NCBI GenBank assembly: GCA_903939515.1
Contig: CAJAHH010000013.1
Span: 28,464 to 92,463, forward strand
Direction of reading: 5' to 3'
DNA: 64,000 nt
From: an uncultured Verrucomicrobiota bacterium
GTDB taxonomy: Bacteria > Verrucomicrobiota > Verrucomicrobiia > Limisphaerales > UBA9464
In this document: positions 46,626-55,378 of the stretch, in pieces
Numbering within the stretch: the first letter of the stretch is position 1
How the letters are laid out: the number at the start of each line of letters is the position of its first letter
Translations under genes and position numbers: made by a program
The notes under the pieces: generated by a model
What the model was told of the DNA's origin: nothing
What the model saw: the letters and a program-made list of their open reading frames with translations, nothing else
Database searches by the model: none

Positions 46626-47506
46626 GCACCCCCAATTCCCCGCTGCTGCCTGGCTCCAAACTGGAACAGGCCGCCAAGAGCAAATCCACCTTCAGCATCG
46701 CCGCCTTCATTTTCAGCGCCCATGTGGCGGTGTTCCTGGTGGTTCTGCTCAACGGCTGCAACAAGGAAAGTACCGTAACCAGCACGGAGCCTCCTGCGGC
46801 CACCAACCAGACGGATATAGCCGTGCAACCCGGAACCGGGGCTATCGACACCAACGCTCCCATTCAGCCCCACGGTCTCGACACCAACACGGTCGCCACT
46901 CCTCCGGGGGGTGCCGTCACCTTCCCGGGTAACCTTGCAGTCAACACTAACCCGCCGGCACAACCCATCGCGCCCCCGGAACTCGGCACCGTCGCCCCGG
47001 GCAGTTCCACGACCCACGAGAGCACGGGTGTTGGCTCCGAGTACAAGATTAAGAGCGGCGACATCGCCTACAATATCGCCAAGACCCACGGAGTCTCCCT
47101 CAAGGCCCTCAAGGATGCCAACCCGAGTGTCGATCTGGGCAAACTGAAGGTGGGCCAGACGATCCAAATTCCTGCTGCTGGCGCCTCCGCCTCGGCCGCC
47201 GCCACCCCTACGGTAAAAGCGATCTCGACCCACGAACCCGATACGGCGGGCGCAACCTCGTCGTATACGGTCAAAGGAGGCGACACCCTCAGCAAGATCG
47301 CCAAGAAGCAAGGAACCACCGCTAAAGCAATCCGTGCCGCCAACGGATTGACCAGCGACAAAATTAACGTCGGCCAGAAACTCAAGATCCCCGGCAAGGG
47401 TGCGGCTGCTGAACCGGCCGAGCCGGCTGCAAAGGCCCTGACAGTGCCCGAGCCGACCGCAGCGCCCTTTCCGGCAACCCCGCCGACGCCCGGCACGGGC
47501 CGCTAA
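46622..47506 (+). CDS. LysM-domain envelope lipoprotein
   Basis: 294 residues from the ATG at 46622. A hydrophobic segment ends in the lipobox-like LLNGC (near residue 43-47), so it may be lipidated or simply membrane-anchored. A Pro/Thr-rich linker leads to two LysM modules: [19 protein letters not shown] (near residue 140) and [19 protein letters not shown] (near 218), each with the GxKLxxGQxxxIP end. LysM binds N-acetylglucosamine in peptidoglycan, so this protein should bind the wall near the divisome. Two LysM domains inside a dcw cluster are uncommon. Confidence 0.88.
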   Translation: MSTPNSPLLPGSKLEQAAKSKSTFSIAAFIFSAHVAVFLVVLLNGCNKESTVTSTEPPAATNQTDIAVQPGTGAIDTNAPIQPHGLDTNTVATPPGGAVTFPGNLAVNTNPPAQPIAPPELGTVAPGSSTTHESTGVGSEYKIKSGDIAYNIAKTHGVSLKALKDANPSVDLGKLKVGQTIQIPAAGASASAAATPTVKAISTHEPDTAGATSSYTVKGGDTLSKIAKKQGTTAKAIRAANGLTSDKINVGQKLKIPGKGAAAEPAEPAAKALTVPEPTAAPFPATPPTPGTGR

Positions 47507-47521
47507 ATCGGCACACCGAAG

Positions 47522-47548
47522 GGACGTCCGGCCCGCTGCCGGACGTCC
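47522..47548 (+). terminator. Perfect 11-bp hairpin between the LysM gene and ftsW
   Basis: GGACGTCCGGC (47522-47532) pairs perfectly with 47538-47548 around a 5-nt loop. No T-run follows. It is the largest non-coding gap inside the right half of the cluster (67 bp), so it may be an attenuator or an RNA-processing site rather than a full terminator. Confidence 0.5.
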
Positions 47549-47573
47549 AGACGGCTCATAATCTCCTTCCGCC

Positions 47574-48719
47574 ATGCGTTCCACCTCCATCCTACTGCTG
47601 CTGACGGTCAGCCTCCTGCTGGCCTTGAGTTTCACCATGCTCGCCAGTGCCGTGATGATGGAGTCGAAGTTCTCCAGTTTCGTCACCGTGCAGGCCGTGG
47701 CGATCATCGCCGGGGCAGCGTTGATGTGCATTCTCTGGCGGAGCGATTACCGCATTTGGTTCAAGCTTCACTGGTGGTTCTATGCCGCCGCCATCGTGAC
47801 TTTGGCGATGGTTCTCTCACCGGCGGGCACCTACCGCAATGGCGCCCAGCGCTGGATTTTCGGCATGCAACCGGCGGAGTTCGCTAAAATCCCATTACTG
47901 CTAACCCTGGCGGCCTGGGGCGCACGCTTCGGATCTCGTATGCGCTTTGGCGGCACGGTTTCCACCTTCGTTTGGGGCTTGGTTCTGCCGGGACTGGTCA
48001 TCGTGCCGTTCCTCGGATTGCTGTACAAACAACCGGACCGCGGAACCATGATTCTCTTCGGCATGGTCACAGTGGTAGTGCTTCTGCTCAGCGGTATGCG
48101 CAAGCGATACGCCATCATTCCGACCCTCCTCGGGGCCGGATTGGCCTTCCACTTCTACAATTCCAGCAAGATGGTCCGGGACCGGATGGATGCGTTTCTG
48201 CATCCGGAATTCTTCCCCCAGACCACGGGTTCCCAAGCTCTCAAGTCGCTGGCGGCTCTACGGGAGGGCGGTTTGGAAGGAGTCGGGCTGGGATCCGGAG
48301 TGATTAAACTAACCATCCCAGAACAGCACACCGATTTCATCCTCCCGGTCATCGGTGAAGAGTTGGGTCTTTTTTTCACGCTGGGCGTGCTCGTCGCCTT
48401 CGTCGTCATCCTGCTCTGCTCGGCAAGGATCGCCTCACGGGCAGCAGACGTTGAAGGACGACTGCTGGCCGGCGGCATCGGTTTCCTCATCGCCTGCCAG
48501 GCGATAATCAATATCGCAGTGGTGACCAACTCAATGATCAACAAGGGAATGCCACTGCCCTTCGTCAGTCGCGGAGGTTCCAGCGCAGTCAGCATGCTAG
48601 CGCTCGTGGGACTCCTCCTCTCGATCGCCCGCCGCGCACCGGAGACGTCTCAGGCACCTCGCCCCAGCGGAAACAATCCATTCGAAATCTCAGAACTGGA
48701 AAGCCTGCCAACCCAATGA
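47574..48719 (+). CDS. ftsW: Division glycosyltransferase FtsW
   Basis: A 381-residue SEDS-family polymerase of septal glycan, partner of FtsI. It has about ten membrane segments. Motifs include NGAQRWIFGMQPAEFAKI, LYKQPDRGTMILF, FILPVIGEELGLFF and the C-terminal GMPLPFVSRGGSSAVSML. Its place in the dcw cluster separates it from the RodA copy at 24.7 kb. The stop overlaps the murG start by 4 bp. Confidence 0.95.
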   Translation: MRSTSILLLLTVSLLLALSFTMLASAVMMESKFSSFVTVQAVAIIAGAALMCILWRSDYRIWFKLHWWFYAAAIVTLAMVLSPAGTYRNGAQRWIFGMQPAEFAKIPLLLTLAAWGARFGSRMRFGGTVSTFVWGLVLPGLVIVPFLGLLYKQPDRGTMILFGMVTVVVLLLSGMRKRYAIIPTLLGAGLAFHFYNSSKMVRDRMDAFLHPEFFPQTTGSQALKSLAALREGGLEGVGLGSGVIKLTIPEQHTDFILPVIGEELGLFFTLGVLVAFVVILLCSARIASRAADVEGRLLAGGIGFLIACQAIINIAVVTNSMINKGMPLPFVSRGGSSAVSMLALVGLLLSIARRAPETSQAPRPSGNNPFEISELESLPTQ

Positions 48720-49948
48720 GATCCAACCCTGGCTCCAATACCCACGTCGCTAATACCCACGTCGCCATCGCCTGCGGGGGAACCGGTGGACACCTGTTTC
48801 CGGGTCTGGCCGTCGGCAGAGAACTCGGGGCTCGCGGGGCCCAAGTCACGCTGCTGATTTCGCCTAAGGAGGTCGATCAGGCGGCCGTCCGGGGGTTAAC
48901 CGGCATCCAGGTAGCAACACTGCCCGCGGTGGGCCTTCAGGGCCGCAACTACGGAGCATTTCTCTTGGGATTCGCCCGCGCTTGGCAATCTGCCCGGCGA
49001 CAATTCTCCAACCGCACACTTTTCCAGCGACCGCCGGACGCCATCCTAGGAATGGGTGGTTTCACGGCTGCTCCACCGATGCTGGCAGGGCGTCAATTGG
49101 GCGCAGCAACCTTCCTTCATGAATCCAATACCATCCCCGGACGGGCCAACCGGTTGATGGCCCCCTGGACGCGCGAGGCCTTCACCGGATTTGACGAGAC
49201 CGTCGCCCGCCTCGGGCCTACCCGCGTGACCTGCACGGGTACTCCAGTCCGCGAGAACATTTCCCTGTTGCGTCCTCATCGCGACTCTCGGTCGGCCAAG
49301 GTGTGCCTGGATCTTGACCCAGACAAACCGGTGCTTCTCATCACCGGCGGTAGTCAGGGAGCCCGCGGCCTCAATCAGTGGGTTTGCGCCGCCCTGCCGG
49401 GTTTGGCAACAGCAGCTCCTGACCTCCAATTCATTCACCTCTCGGGGACTCCAGACCTGACAACCGTTGCAGCGGCCCATCACCCGCTGGGTCGGCGATC
49501 GATGGTTCGCCCGTTCCTCCAAGAAATGCACCTAGCCCTGGCCGCGGCCGACGCTGTGATTAGTCGGGCCGGAGCTTCATCGCTGGCCGAGTTGGCGGCC
49601 CTGCGAATTCCTTCGATCCTGATCCCGTTACCGACAGCCCAAGACAATCATCAGTTCCACAATGCCGACGCGTTGGCCCGATGTGGTGCGGCCGTGTTGC
49701 TTTCCCAATCCAACCCCGATCCGGAGCGACTCCAATCGGAGGTCCTGACCCTGCTCCGCAACACCGCCCTGCGAACCTCCATGCAGCGGGCTTTGGTCGA
49801 GATCGATCGCCCAGAGGCGGCCTCGTTCATCGCCGAGAGCATTCTCGAACACCTTCGACAACCCTTCACCCAAGCCGTCCGCAGGAGCACCGCCTCGCGC
49901 CCCCTGCCTCAGGCCCATCGCTGGATTCCCTTCAAGGAGGCCGCATGA
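48716..49948 (+). CDS. murG: UDP-GlcNAc:lipid I glycosyltransferase MurG
   Basis: A 410-residue GT28 enzyme that adds GlcNAc to lipid I on the inner face of the membrane. It has the donor/acceptor motifs CGGTGGHLFPGLAVGREL, MGGFTAAPPMLAGRQLG, FLHESNTIPGRANR and ITGGSQGARGLNQWV, then SRAGASSLAELAALRIPSIL and LPTAQDNHQFHNADAL. The length is somewhat above the usual 360. The N-terminus contains a 15-bp tandem duplication (48737-48766), giving NTHVANTHVA. The stop overlaps murB (ATGA). Confidence 0.96.
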   Translation: MRSNPGSNTHVANTHVAIACGGTGGHLFPGLAVGRELGARGAQVTLLISPKEVDQAAVRGLTGIQVATLPAVGLQGRNYGAFLLGFARAWQSARRQFSNRTLFQRPPDAILGMGGFTAAPPMLAGRQLGAATFLHESNTIPGRANRLMAPWTREAFTGFDETVARLGPTRVTCTGTPVRENISLLRPHRDSRSAKVCLDLDPDKPVLLITGGSQGARGLNQWVCAALPGLATAAPDLQFIHLSGTPDLTTVAAAHHPLGRRSMVRPFLQEMHLALAAADAVISRAGASSLAELAALRIPSILIPLPTAQDNHQFHNADALARCGAAVLLSQSNPDPERLQSEVLTLLRNTALRTSMQRALVEIDRPEAASFIAESILEHLRQPFTQAVRRSTASRPLPQAHRWIPFKEAA

Positions 49949-50934
49949 GCGCACCGCTCCGACTCAGCCAGGAACCCGCCGGTCCGACCATTGAAGCGGC
50001 CGCCGCGCATGCTGAGGATATTTCCAACACCTTCCGCGACCTGCAGATTGTGTTGCCGCCTGACACCCTCGTCCGGCGCGATGAACCGCTGGCACGACGC
50101 ACAACCCTTCGGGTGGGTGGCCCCGCCGATCTATTCGTCGAACCGAGCTCAGACAACGCTCTAGCGAGCACGCTCGAGATCGCCCACTTGCGCGGAATCC
50201 CCGTGTTACTGCTGGGCCGTGGTTCCAATCTTTTAGTCCGCGACGGAGGCATCCGGGGAATCGTCCTGTCTTTAGCCCATCCCCACTTCTCGCGCATCGA
50301 GCTGGAAGGCCAACGGATCACCGCCGGCGCTGGAGCCCGACTCAAGAACATCGCTCACGAAGCCCGACGTGCCGGACTCGGTGGCGTGGAGTTTTTCGAG
50401 GGCATCCCCGGCTGTCTGGGCGGCGCCCTGCGGATGAACGCGGGCGCCATGGGAGCTTGGACCTTCGACACCCTGGAGGAATTGCGCTGCATGAGTCCCT
50501 CAGGACAAATCCTGACGTTGCCCGCCCAAGAGGTGACCGTGGAGTATCGAGCCTGTCCGTTGCTGAGAACCCACATCGCGCTGGGTGCAGTTTTCCGCGG
50601 CCGTCCCGACGATGCTGAAGTCATCCGCGCCAAGATGGACCAGTTCTCCAGCAAACGTTGGACGAGCCAACCCAATCAACCCAGCGCCGGCTGCACCTTC
50701 AAAAACCCAGAACCCACCCTACCTGCGGGACGCCTGCTCGATGAACTGGGTCTCAAAGGCGCCCGCGTCGGGGATGCCATGGTCAGCGACGTCCACGCCA
50801 ACTTCTTTGTGAATCTGGGTCAGGCGCGGGCTTCAGACATCCTCGCATTGATCGAACAAGTCCGCACCCGCGCCCGTGAACTCCGGGGCATTGAACTAGA
50901 AACCGAAGTGGAAATCGTCGGCGAAGACGCATGA
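49945..50934 (+). CDS. murB: UDP-N-acetylenolpyruvoylglucosamine reductase MurB
   Basis: 329 residues from the ATG at 49945, with a good AAGGAGG ribosome site at 49934-49940. MurB is an FAD enzyme that reduces enolpyruvyl-UDP-GlcNAc to UDP-MurNAc. FAD-binding motifs are LLGRGSNLLVRDGGIRGIV and FEGIPGCLGGALRMNAGAMG; the catalytic-region motif is QPSAGCTFKNPE. It is of the shorter type II (no Tyr loop). murC, which usually comes just before murB, is absent. Confidence 0.95.
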   Translation: MSAPLRLSQEPAGPTIEAAAAHAEDISNTFRDLQIVLPPDTLVRRDEPLARRTTLRVGGPADLFVEPSSDNALASTLEIAHLRGIPVLLLGRGSNLLVRDGGIRGIVLSLAHPHFSRIELEGQRITAGAGARLKNIAHEARRAGLGGVEFFEGIPGCLGGALRMNAGAMGAWTFDTLEELRCMSPSGQILTLPAQEVTVEYRACPLLRTHIALGAVFRGRPDDAEVIRAKMDQFSSKRWTSQPNQPSAGCTFKNPEPTLPAGRLLDELGLKGARVGDAMVSDVHANFFVNLGQARASDILALIEQVRTRARELRGIELETEVEIVGEDA

Positions 50935-51845
50935 GCTCCCCCCTCCACATCACCGTCTTGCGCGGAGGCCCCTCGGCCGAACGCGAGGTCTCCCTCCGCT
51001 CTGGCGCCGCCGTTACCTCGGCACTGAAGTCCCTTGGATACCACGTGGATGAATTGGACCCCATTCCGGGTGACTTACAAATCCCCGCGGATACTCAGGT
51101 GGTCTTCCTGGCGTTGCACGGCACCTACGGCGAAGACGGTACCGTCCAGTCGGAACTCGAAGAGCTGGGACTGCCCTACACCGGTTGCGGCGTGTCGGCA
51201 TCGCTCTACGCCTTCGACAAGATTCTAACCAAACGTCGCTGCCTGAAGGCCGGTGTTGCTACGGCCCGATTCGAGCGGTTCATCGATGCTTCAGCCAGGT
51301 GGCCAGAGGGCTGGCAAACCCCAGTCGTCCTAAAACCCACCCGCCAGGGATCGAGTGTGGGTCTTCAGTTCGTCGACCGCATCGAAGACTTTCCGCGCGC
51401 GCTTGCTGAGGCCCTCGGTCATGGCGGTGAGGTCTTGATGGAAGAGCGCATCGTCGGACGAGAGACCACCGTGGGCATTCTCGATGGATTAGCGCTCCCC
51501 GTGGTAGAAGTTCGCCCCAAGTCGGGCTCGTACGACTACACCAACAAGTACACCGCCGGACGGACCGACTATTTCTGCCCTGCGGACCTCGAACCGGCCG
51601 TCACCCACCAGATTCAGCAATCGGCGCTGGCTGCATTCCACGCCATCGGTGGCCGAGACTATGCCCGGGTCGATGTGATGGTGCGCCCGGACGGGTCACC
51701 GGTGGTCCTCGAGGTCAATACACTGCCGGGCATGACCGAAACCAGCCTCCTCCCCAAGGCTGCAGCCGCCGCCGGCCTCTCATTCCCGCAACTTTGCGAC
51801 CGCATGGTGCGACTCGCCCTCCGCAGACAGGCGAACCCCAGATAA
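50931..51845 (+). CDS. ddl: D-alanine--D-alanine ligase
   Basis: This 304-residue ATP-grasp enzyme makes D-Ala-D-Ala for MurF. Motifs: VLRGGPSAEREVSLRSGAAV, FLALHGTYGEDGTVQSELE, YTGCGVSASLYAFDKIL, VVLKPTRQGSSVGLQF, VEVRPKSGSYDYTNKYTAG and VLEVNTLPGMTETSLLPK. Nothing is missing. It overlaps murB by 4 bp and precedes ftsQ by 3 bp. Confidence 0.96.
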   Translation: MSSPLHITVLRGGPSAEREVSLRSGAAVTSALKSLGYHVDELDPIPGDLQIPADTQVVFLALHGTYGEDGTVQSELEELGLPYTGCGVSASLYAFDKILTKRRCLKAGVATARFERFIDASARWPEGWQTPVVLKPTRQGSSVGLQFVDRIEDFPRALAEALGHGGEVLMEERIVGRETTVGILDGLALPVVEVRPKSGSYDYTNKYTAGRTDYFCPADLEPAVTHQIQQSALAAFHAIGGRDYARVDVMVRPDGSPVVLEVNTLPGMTETSLLPKAAAAAGLSFPQLCDRMVRLALRRQANPR

Positions 51846-51848
51846 CCC

Positions 51849-52802
51849 ATGTTCGGCCGATCTCACGAAAACCGCAGACGCCCCAAAGGAGGCACCGTTC
51901 TCCATGCGAAGCTGTCGGCCGATGCATCTGGTGACGCTCACCCTGCACTGCGGCGCTGGATCATCCGAACCTTAGTGACACTCACACTCCTAGCCTTGGT
52001 GGCGGTGGGCGGATGGTGGCTTCGCGAAAATTGGATCAATCGCATCCCGGCACTGGCCATCCGAGAAGTCATTGTCGAGGTCGACGGGGTGCTCTCACCC
52101 GAGGAGGTGCGCCGCCTTGCTGGCGTTCCTCTGGGCCGAAACATTCTCTCCGTGGATCTTCCGCAACTGCGGGATCGCCTGCAGAACCACCCCCGCATCG
52201 CCTCGGCCCGCATCATTGCTGAATTTCCCGGTAGCCTGCTCATTCGCATCCGGGAGCGGCTTCCGCTCGTCGCCGTCGAGCCCTTGTCGCAGAACGGGCT
52301 CCAGGCCCGATACCTGCTCGACGAATCGGGCCATCTGCTGCTGCCCCTAGATGCCTCTAGCGCTCCTACCGAGGCCGTGGCAGCCGAATCGGCACTGCCG
52401 GTGCTCATCGGCTATCACGCCCAGCGACCCACCGCCCAGGCCGACACGCTTCGGGCGCTCGAATTCGTCAAGACCTACGAATCGGCTGAACCCGGATCTC
52501 TGCCCGACATCCGCACAATCTCTATCGCCGAGCCCGGTGTCCTGATGGTAACCACCGATACCTCTGCTGAGATCACCTTCGCGGCCCGCGACTACGGCAG
52601 CCAGTTGCGGCGCTGGGGTGAAATCTTGCATCAGCTCAAGGAGCTAAAAGAATCTCGAATAATCCAGAGCCTGGACCTGAGCGTCTCCCAGAACTCCCCG
52701 ATCCGCTGGAACGTTCCCACATCAGTGCTCCCTCCGTCTGACTCCCCCGAACGGGGCAGTCGTCTCAAACCCAAACGCATTCCCCGACGATCCCATGTTT
52801 AA
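51849..52802 (+). CDS. ftsQ: Cell division protein FtsQ
   Basis: A 317-residue bitopic protein that bridges FtsA/FtsZ-side and periplasmic divisome parts. It has a long basic cytoplasmic N-terminus, a membrane helix (RTLVTLTLLALVAVGGWWL, near residue 41-59), then a POTRA domain starting near AIREVIVEVDGVLSPEEVRRLAG and the FtsQ domain (LPLVAVEP and beyond). The length is about 40 residues above that of E. coli. Its end overlaps the ftsA start by 8 bp. Confidence 0.9.
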   Translation: MFGRSHENRRRPKGGTVLHAKLSADASGDAHPALRRWIIRTLVTLTLLALVAVGGWWLRENWINRIPALAIREVIVEVDGVLSPEEVRRLAGVPLGRNILSVDLPQLRDRLQNHPRIASARIIAEFPGSLLIRIRERLPLVAVEPLSQNGLQARYLLDESGHLLLPLDASSAPTEAVAAESALPVLIGYHAQRPTAQADTLRALEFVKTYESAEPGSLPDIRTISIAEPGVLMVTTDTSAEITFAARDYGSQLRRWGEILHQLKELKESRIIQSLDLSVSQNSPIRWNVPTSVLPPSDSPERGSRLKPKRIPRRSHV

Positions 52803-54003
52803 GGACTCCCCAATCCTGGTCGGCCTCGAGATCGGAACCTCGAAGATCTGCGCCGCCATCGGCGAGGAAAACGAGCGCGGCGAATTCACGCTGCTCGGAA
52901 TCGGGCAGTCTAAATCGCACGGGGTCCGCAAGGGAGAAATCGTCGACCTGGCCAAGGCGCAGGAGGATGTCCGCTCAGCCTTGGGCAATGCCGAGGAGCA
53001 GGCCCAAGTGACTGTCCGGAATTTGTTCCTGGGGGTCTCCGGCCGCCATATTGAGGGATTTAATAACACCGGAATGCATCCAGTGGCGTCGGACGACCGC
53101 CTGGTCACCCCGCAAGATGTGGCCGATGCCGCCAACAACGCCAAGGCCATTACCCTGCCTGCCGAGCACACCATCCTGCACACGATCCGCCAGCGCATCT
53201 GCGTCGATGGGGTCGAGGTCTCCGACAACCCCTCCGGCATGTTGGGTCGCAAGGTGGAAGCGCATGTTCATGTCATTTACGGAAATTCCCTGCGAATCCA
53301 GAACTCAATGCGTCTGGTTCAATCCCTTTCGATCGAGGTGAACCAACCGGTCTTCAACGGCTTAGCCAATGCACAAGCCGTCTTGACCCCTGAAGACAAA
53401 GAAAACGGAGCCCTGGTCATCGACATCGGAGGAGGTGCCACCGAATTCGTCTTCCAGCAGGGCCAGGCAATACGCCACTCCGGGGTCTTCGCCCTCGGTG
53501 GAGACCACCTCAGCAACGACATCGCTCTGGGCCTGAAGATCAATATCGCCTTGGCCGAGAGCCTCAAGATCCGGCACGGCAGTGCTGTGGTCGCGGCCGG
53601 CAGCCAAGGACAAATGGTCCCGCTGAGTGAAAACGACCTAGGACTGTCCCATCGGGAGGTCAGCCTCGAACACCTCCACCGCATTATGTCCATTCGGCTG
53701 CAGGAACTCTTCGAGCTCATCGCCGAGCGTTGCGCTGAGAATTGCCTCCTCGACGAGGCACGGGCCGGAGTTTTCCTGTCCGGAGGATGCTCCCACATTC
53801 CTGGTATCGACACGTTGGCTCAACGCATTTTCCGACTCCCGATCACACGGGGCACCTCTCGCAACATCACCGGCAATTCTGCCACGCTGTCCCATCCGGA
53901 ATTCGCAACAGCCATCGGTATCGCTCGGTATGGCGGCATGCGCCAGCGCAACCGTCCACGCCCTCGCTTCAGCATCCGCGATGTCCTGCCCTTCCTCCGC
54001 TAA
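52795..54003 (+). CDS. ftsA: Cell division actin-like protein FtsA
   Basis: A 402-residue actin-family protein that tethers FtsZ to the membrane. It has the phosphate-1 motif VGLEIGTSKICAAIGE, the SHS2 subdomain (1C; EIVDLAKAQEDV and NLFLGVSGRHIEGF), phosphate-2 ALVIDIGGGATEFVF and the adenosine motif VFLSGGCSHIPGID. The C-terminal tail RFSIRDVLPFLR could be the membrane-binding helix. It looks fully conserved, unlike the partner FtsZ encoded next. Confidence 0.95.
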   Translation: MFKDSPILVGLEIGTSKICAAIGEENERGEFTLLGIGQSKSHGVRKGEIVDLAKAQEDVRSALGNAEEQAQVTVRNLFLGVSGRHIEGFNNTGMHPVASDDRLVTPQDVADAANNAKAITLPAEHTILHTIRQRICVDGVEVSDNPSGMLGRKVEAHVHVIYGNSLRIQNSMRLVQSLSIEVNQPVFNGLANAQAVLTPEDKENGALVIDIGGGATEFVFQQGQAIRHSGVFALGGDHLSNDIALGLKINIALAESLKIRHGSAVVAAGSQGQMVPLSENDLGLSHREVSLEHLHRIMSIRLQELFELIAERCAENCLLDEARAGVFLSGGCSHIPGIDTLAQRIFRLPITRGTSRNITGNSATLSHPEFATAIGIARYGGMRQRNRPRPRFSIRDVLPFLR

Positions 54004-54022
54004 CCCTTCGCCACACACCTCC

Positions 54023-55327
54023 ATGAATGATGCCTCGATTCGCTTCATCGCTGTCGGACACGCGGGCGCCCAAATCCTGAGCGGCCTGCAGGCGCGTTCC
54101 GGAAGCTCTCTTGAATGTGCTCACGCGGACACCAGCCCAGAATCTCTGCGACTCTCTTTGATCGACCGGAAAATCACTCTCGGTCTATCCGTAAGCCACG
54201 GCCTCGGTGCCGGCGGCGATCCGGAGATCGGGCGACTGAGCGCTGAGAGCGACCTTTCCTCCATCCACGAGTTCACTCAAGGAGCCCGACTGGTCTTCGT
54301 CATCACCGGACTTGGCGGCGGGACCGGCTCCGGGGCCGCTCCAGTCATTGCACGGGCCGCGCGCGAATCCGGAGCACTGGTTCTGGTAATCGCCACGACC
54401 CCCTTCGACTTCGAACGGCGTCGACTTTTGTACGCCCAGGAGGCCCTCGATCGCCTGCGCGTCTCCGCCGACGCGGTCTTGGCCATCTCAAACCAGCGCG
54501 TCCGGCGGATGCACGATGACCGCACCCATCCTCACGAACTGTACCAGTTCGCCAACGAACTACTGGCCCAGACCCTTCAGGGCTTGTGGCGACTGCTCAA
54601 CGCGCCCGGCCTCATCCCGTTAGACTTCGCCCACATCGAGCGATTGCTGCGGGGGCGCCATGCCGAGAGCGCCTTTGCGGCCGTACAAGCAACCGGGGAA
54701 AACCGAGCCCATGCCGCCGCCGAGCAATTGCTCACACACCCATTCCTCGATACCGGGTCGGCCCTGACCTCGGCCAAGGAGATCTTGGTCAGTGTCGCGG
54801 GAGGCGACGACCTTCAGATCGGCGAGGTGGAACGATTGATCGAAGCCCTGCAAGGACGTTGTCCCACCGCTGAACTCATCGTGGGCGCCTCGATAGATCC
54901 AGCCCTTACCGGGCACATCCATGTCACAGCCATCACCACACGCCCCGCCGCCTCGACTCCCAACCCACTGGTCGGATCAGGCTTTGCCCGGAACGACCCC
55001 GTGCCGATCCCAAAGGGCCCCGAAATAGGAACGCAACGCGGCGCGCCCATCGTCTTCAATGGTGAAGATTTCAACCGGGAACCCGAGACTCGTGCCACCA
55101 CCGACTCCCGGTTCATTCCACCGCCCCCAGAACTGAACATCGAGCAGCGCCAGCGGATCCTCAGTGGTCAGCGCAACAAACCCTCCCGCCGTCGGCCCGA
55201 CTCCCAGATGATCATGAACTTTGACATCGCCCAGCGCGGCCGCTTCGACAACACCGAGCGAAACCGGCACAAAGGCGTGGACCTCGATGTTCCAACCTAC
55301 CTCCGCTTAGGCATCGTTCTCAATTAA
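54023..55327 (+). CDS. ftsZ: Divergent cell division tubulin FtsZ
   Basis: 434 residues from the ATG at 54023. The tubulin signature GLGGGTGSGAAPVIA (residues 96-110), HGLGAGGDPEIGR, TTPFDFERRR and a C-terminal conserved peptide DLDVPTYLRLG are present, so it belongs to the FtsZ family. But the first nucleotide loop is VGHAGAQ (11-17) instead of GxGGGGxNA, the NTD motif is lost, and the T7 loop reads PLDFAH (199-204) where NxDFAD is normal. That removes the Asn and the second catalytic Asp that hydrolyse GTP across the filament interface. It probably has weak or altered GTPase activity. The region 300-420 is a long Pro/Arg-rich linker. Confidence 0.88.
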   Translation: MNDASIRFIAVGHAGAQILSGLQARSGSSLECAHADTSPESLRLSLIDRKITLGLSVSHGLGAGGDPEIGRLSAESDLSSIHEFTQGARLVFVITGLGGGTGSGAAPVIARAARESGALVLVIATTPFDFERRRLLYAQEALDRLRVSADAVLAISNQRVRRMHDDRTHPHELYQFANELLAQTLQGLWRLLNAPGLIPLDFAHIERLLRGRHAESAFAAVQATGENRAHAAAEQLLTHPFLDTGSALTSAKEILVSVAGGDDLQIGEVERLIEALQGRCPTAELIVGASIDPALTGHIHVTAITTRPAASTPNPLVGSGFARNDPVPIPKGPEIGTQRGAPIVFNGEDFNREPETRATTDSRFIPPPPELNIEQRQRILSGQRNKPSRRRPDSQMIMNFDIAQRGRFDNTERNRHKGVDLDVPTYLRLGIVLN

Positions 55328-55378
55328 CGCAGGCTGACGGTCGTTGAAGGCGTGATTTCTTGAGGTAGACTATTTGTC

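Noticed and set aside
46490..47731. 413-residue minus-strand ORF opposite the LysM gene
   Set aside because: Long antisense frames are common opposite GC-rich Ala/Pro/Thr-rich genes; it crosses into ftsW and has no family motif.
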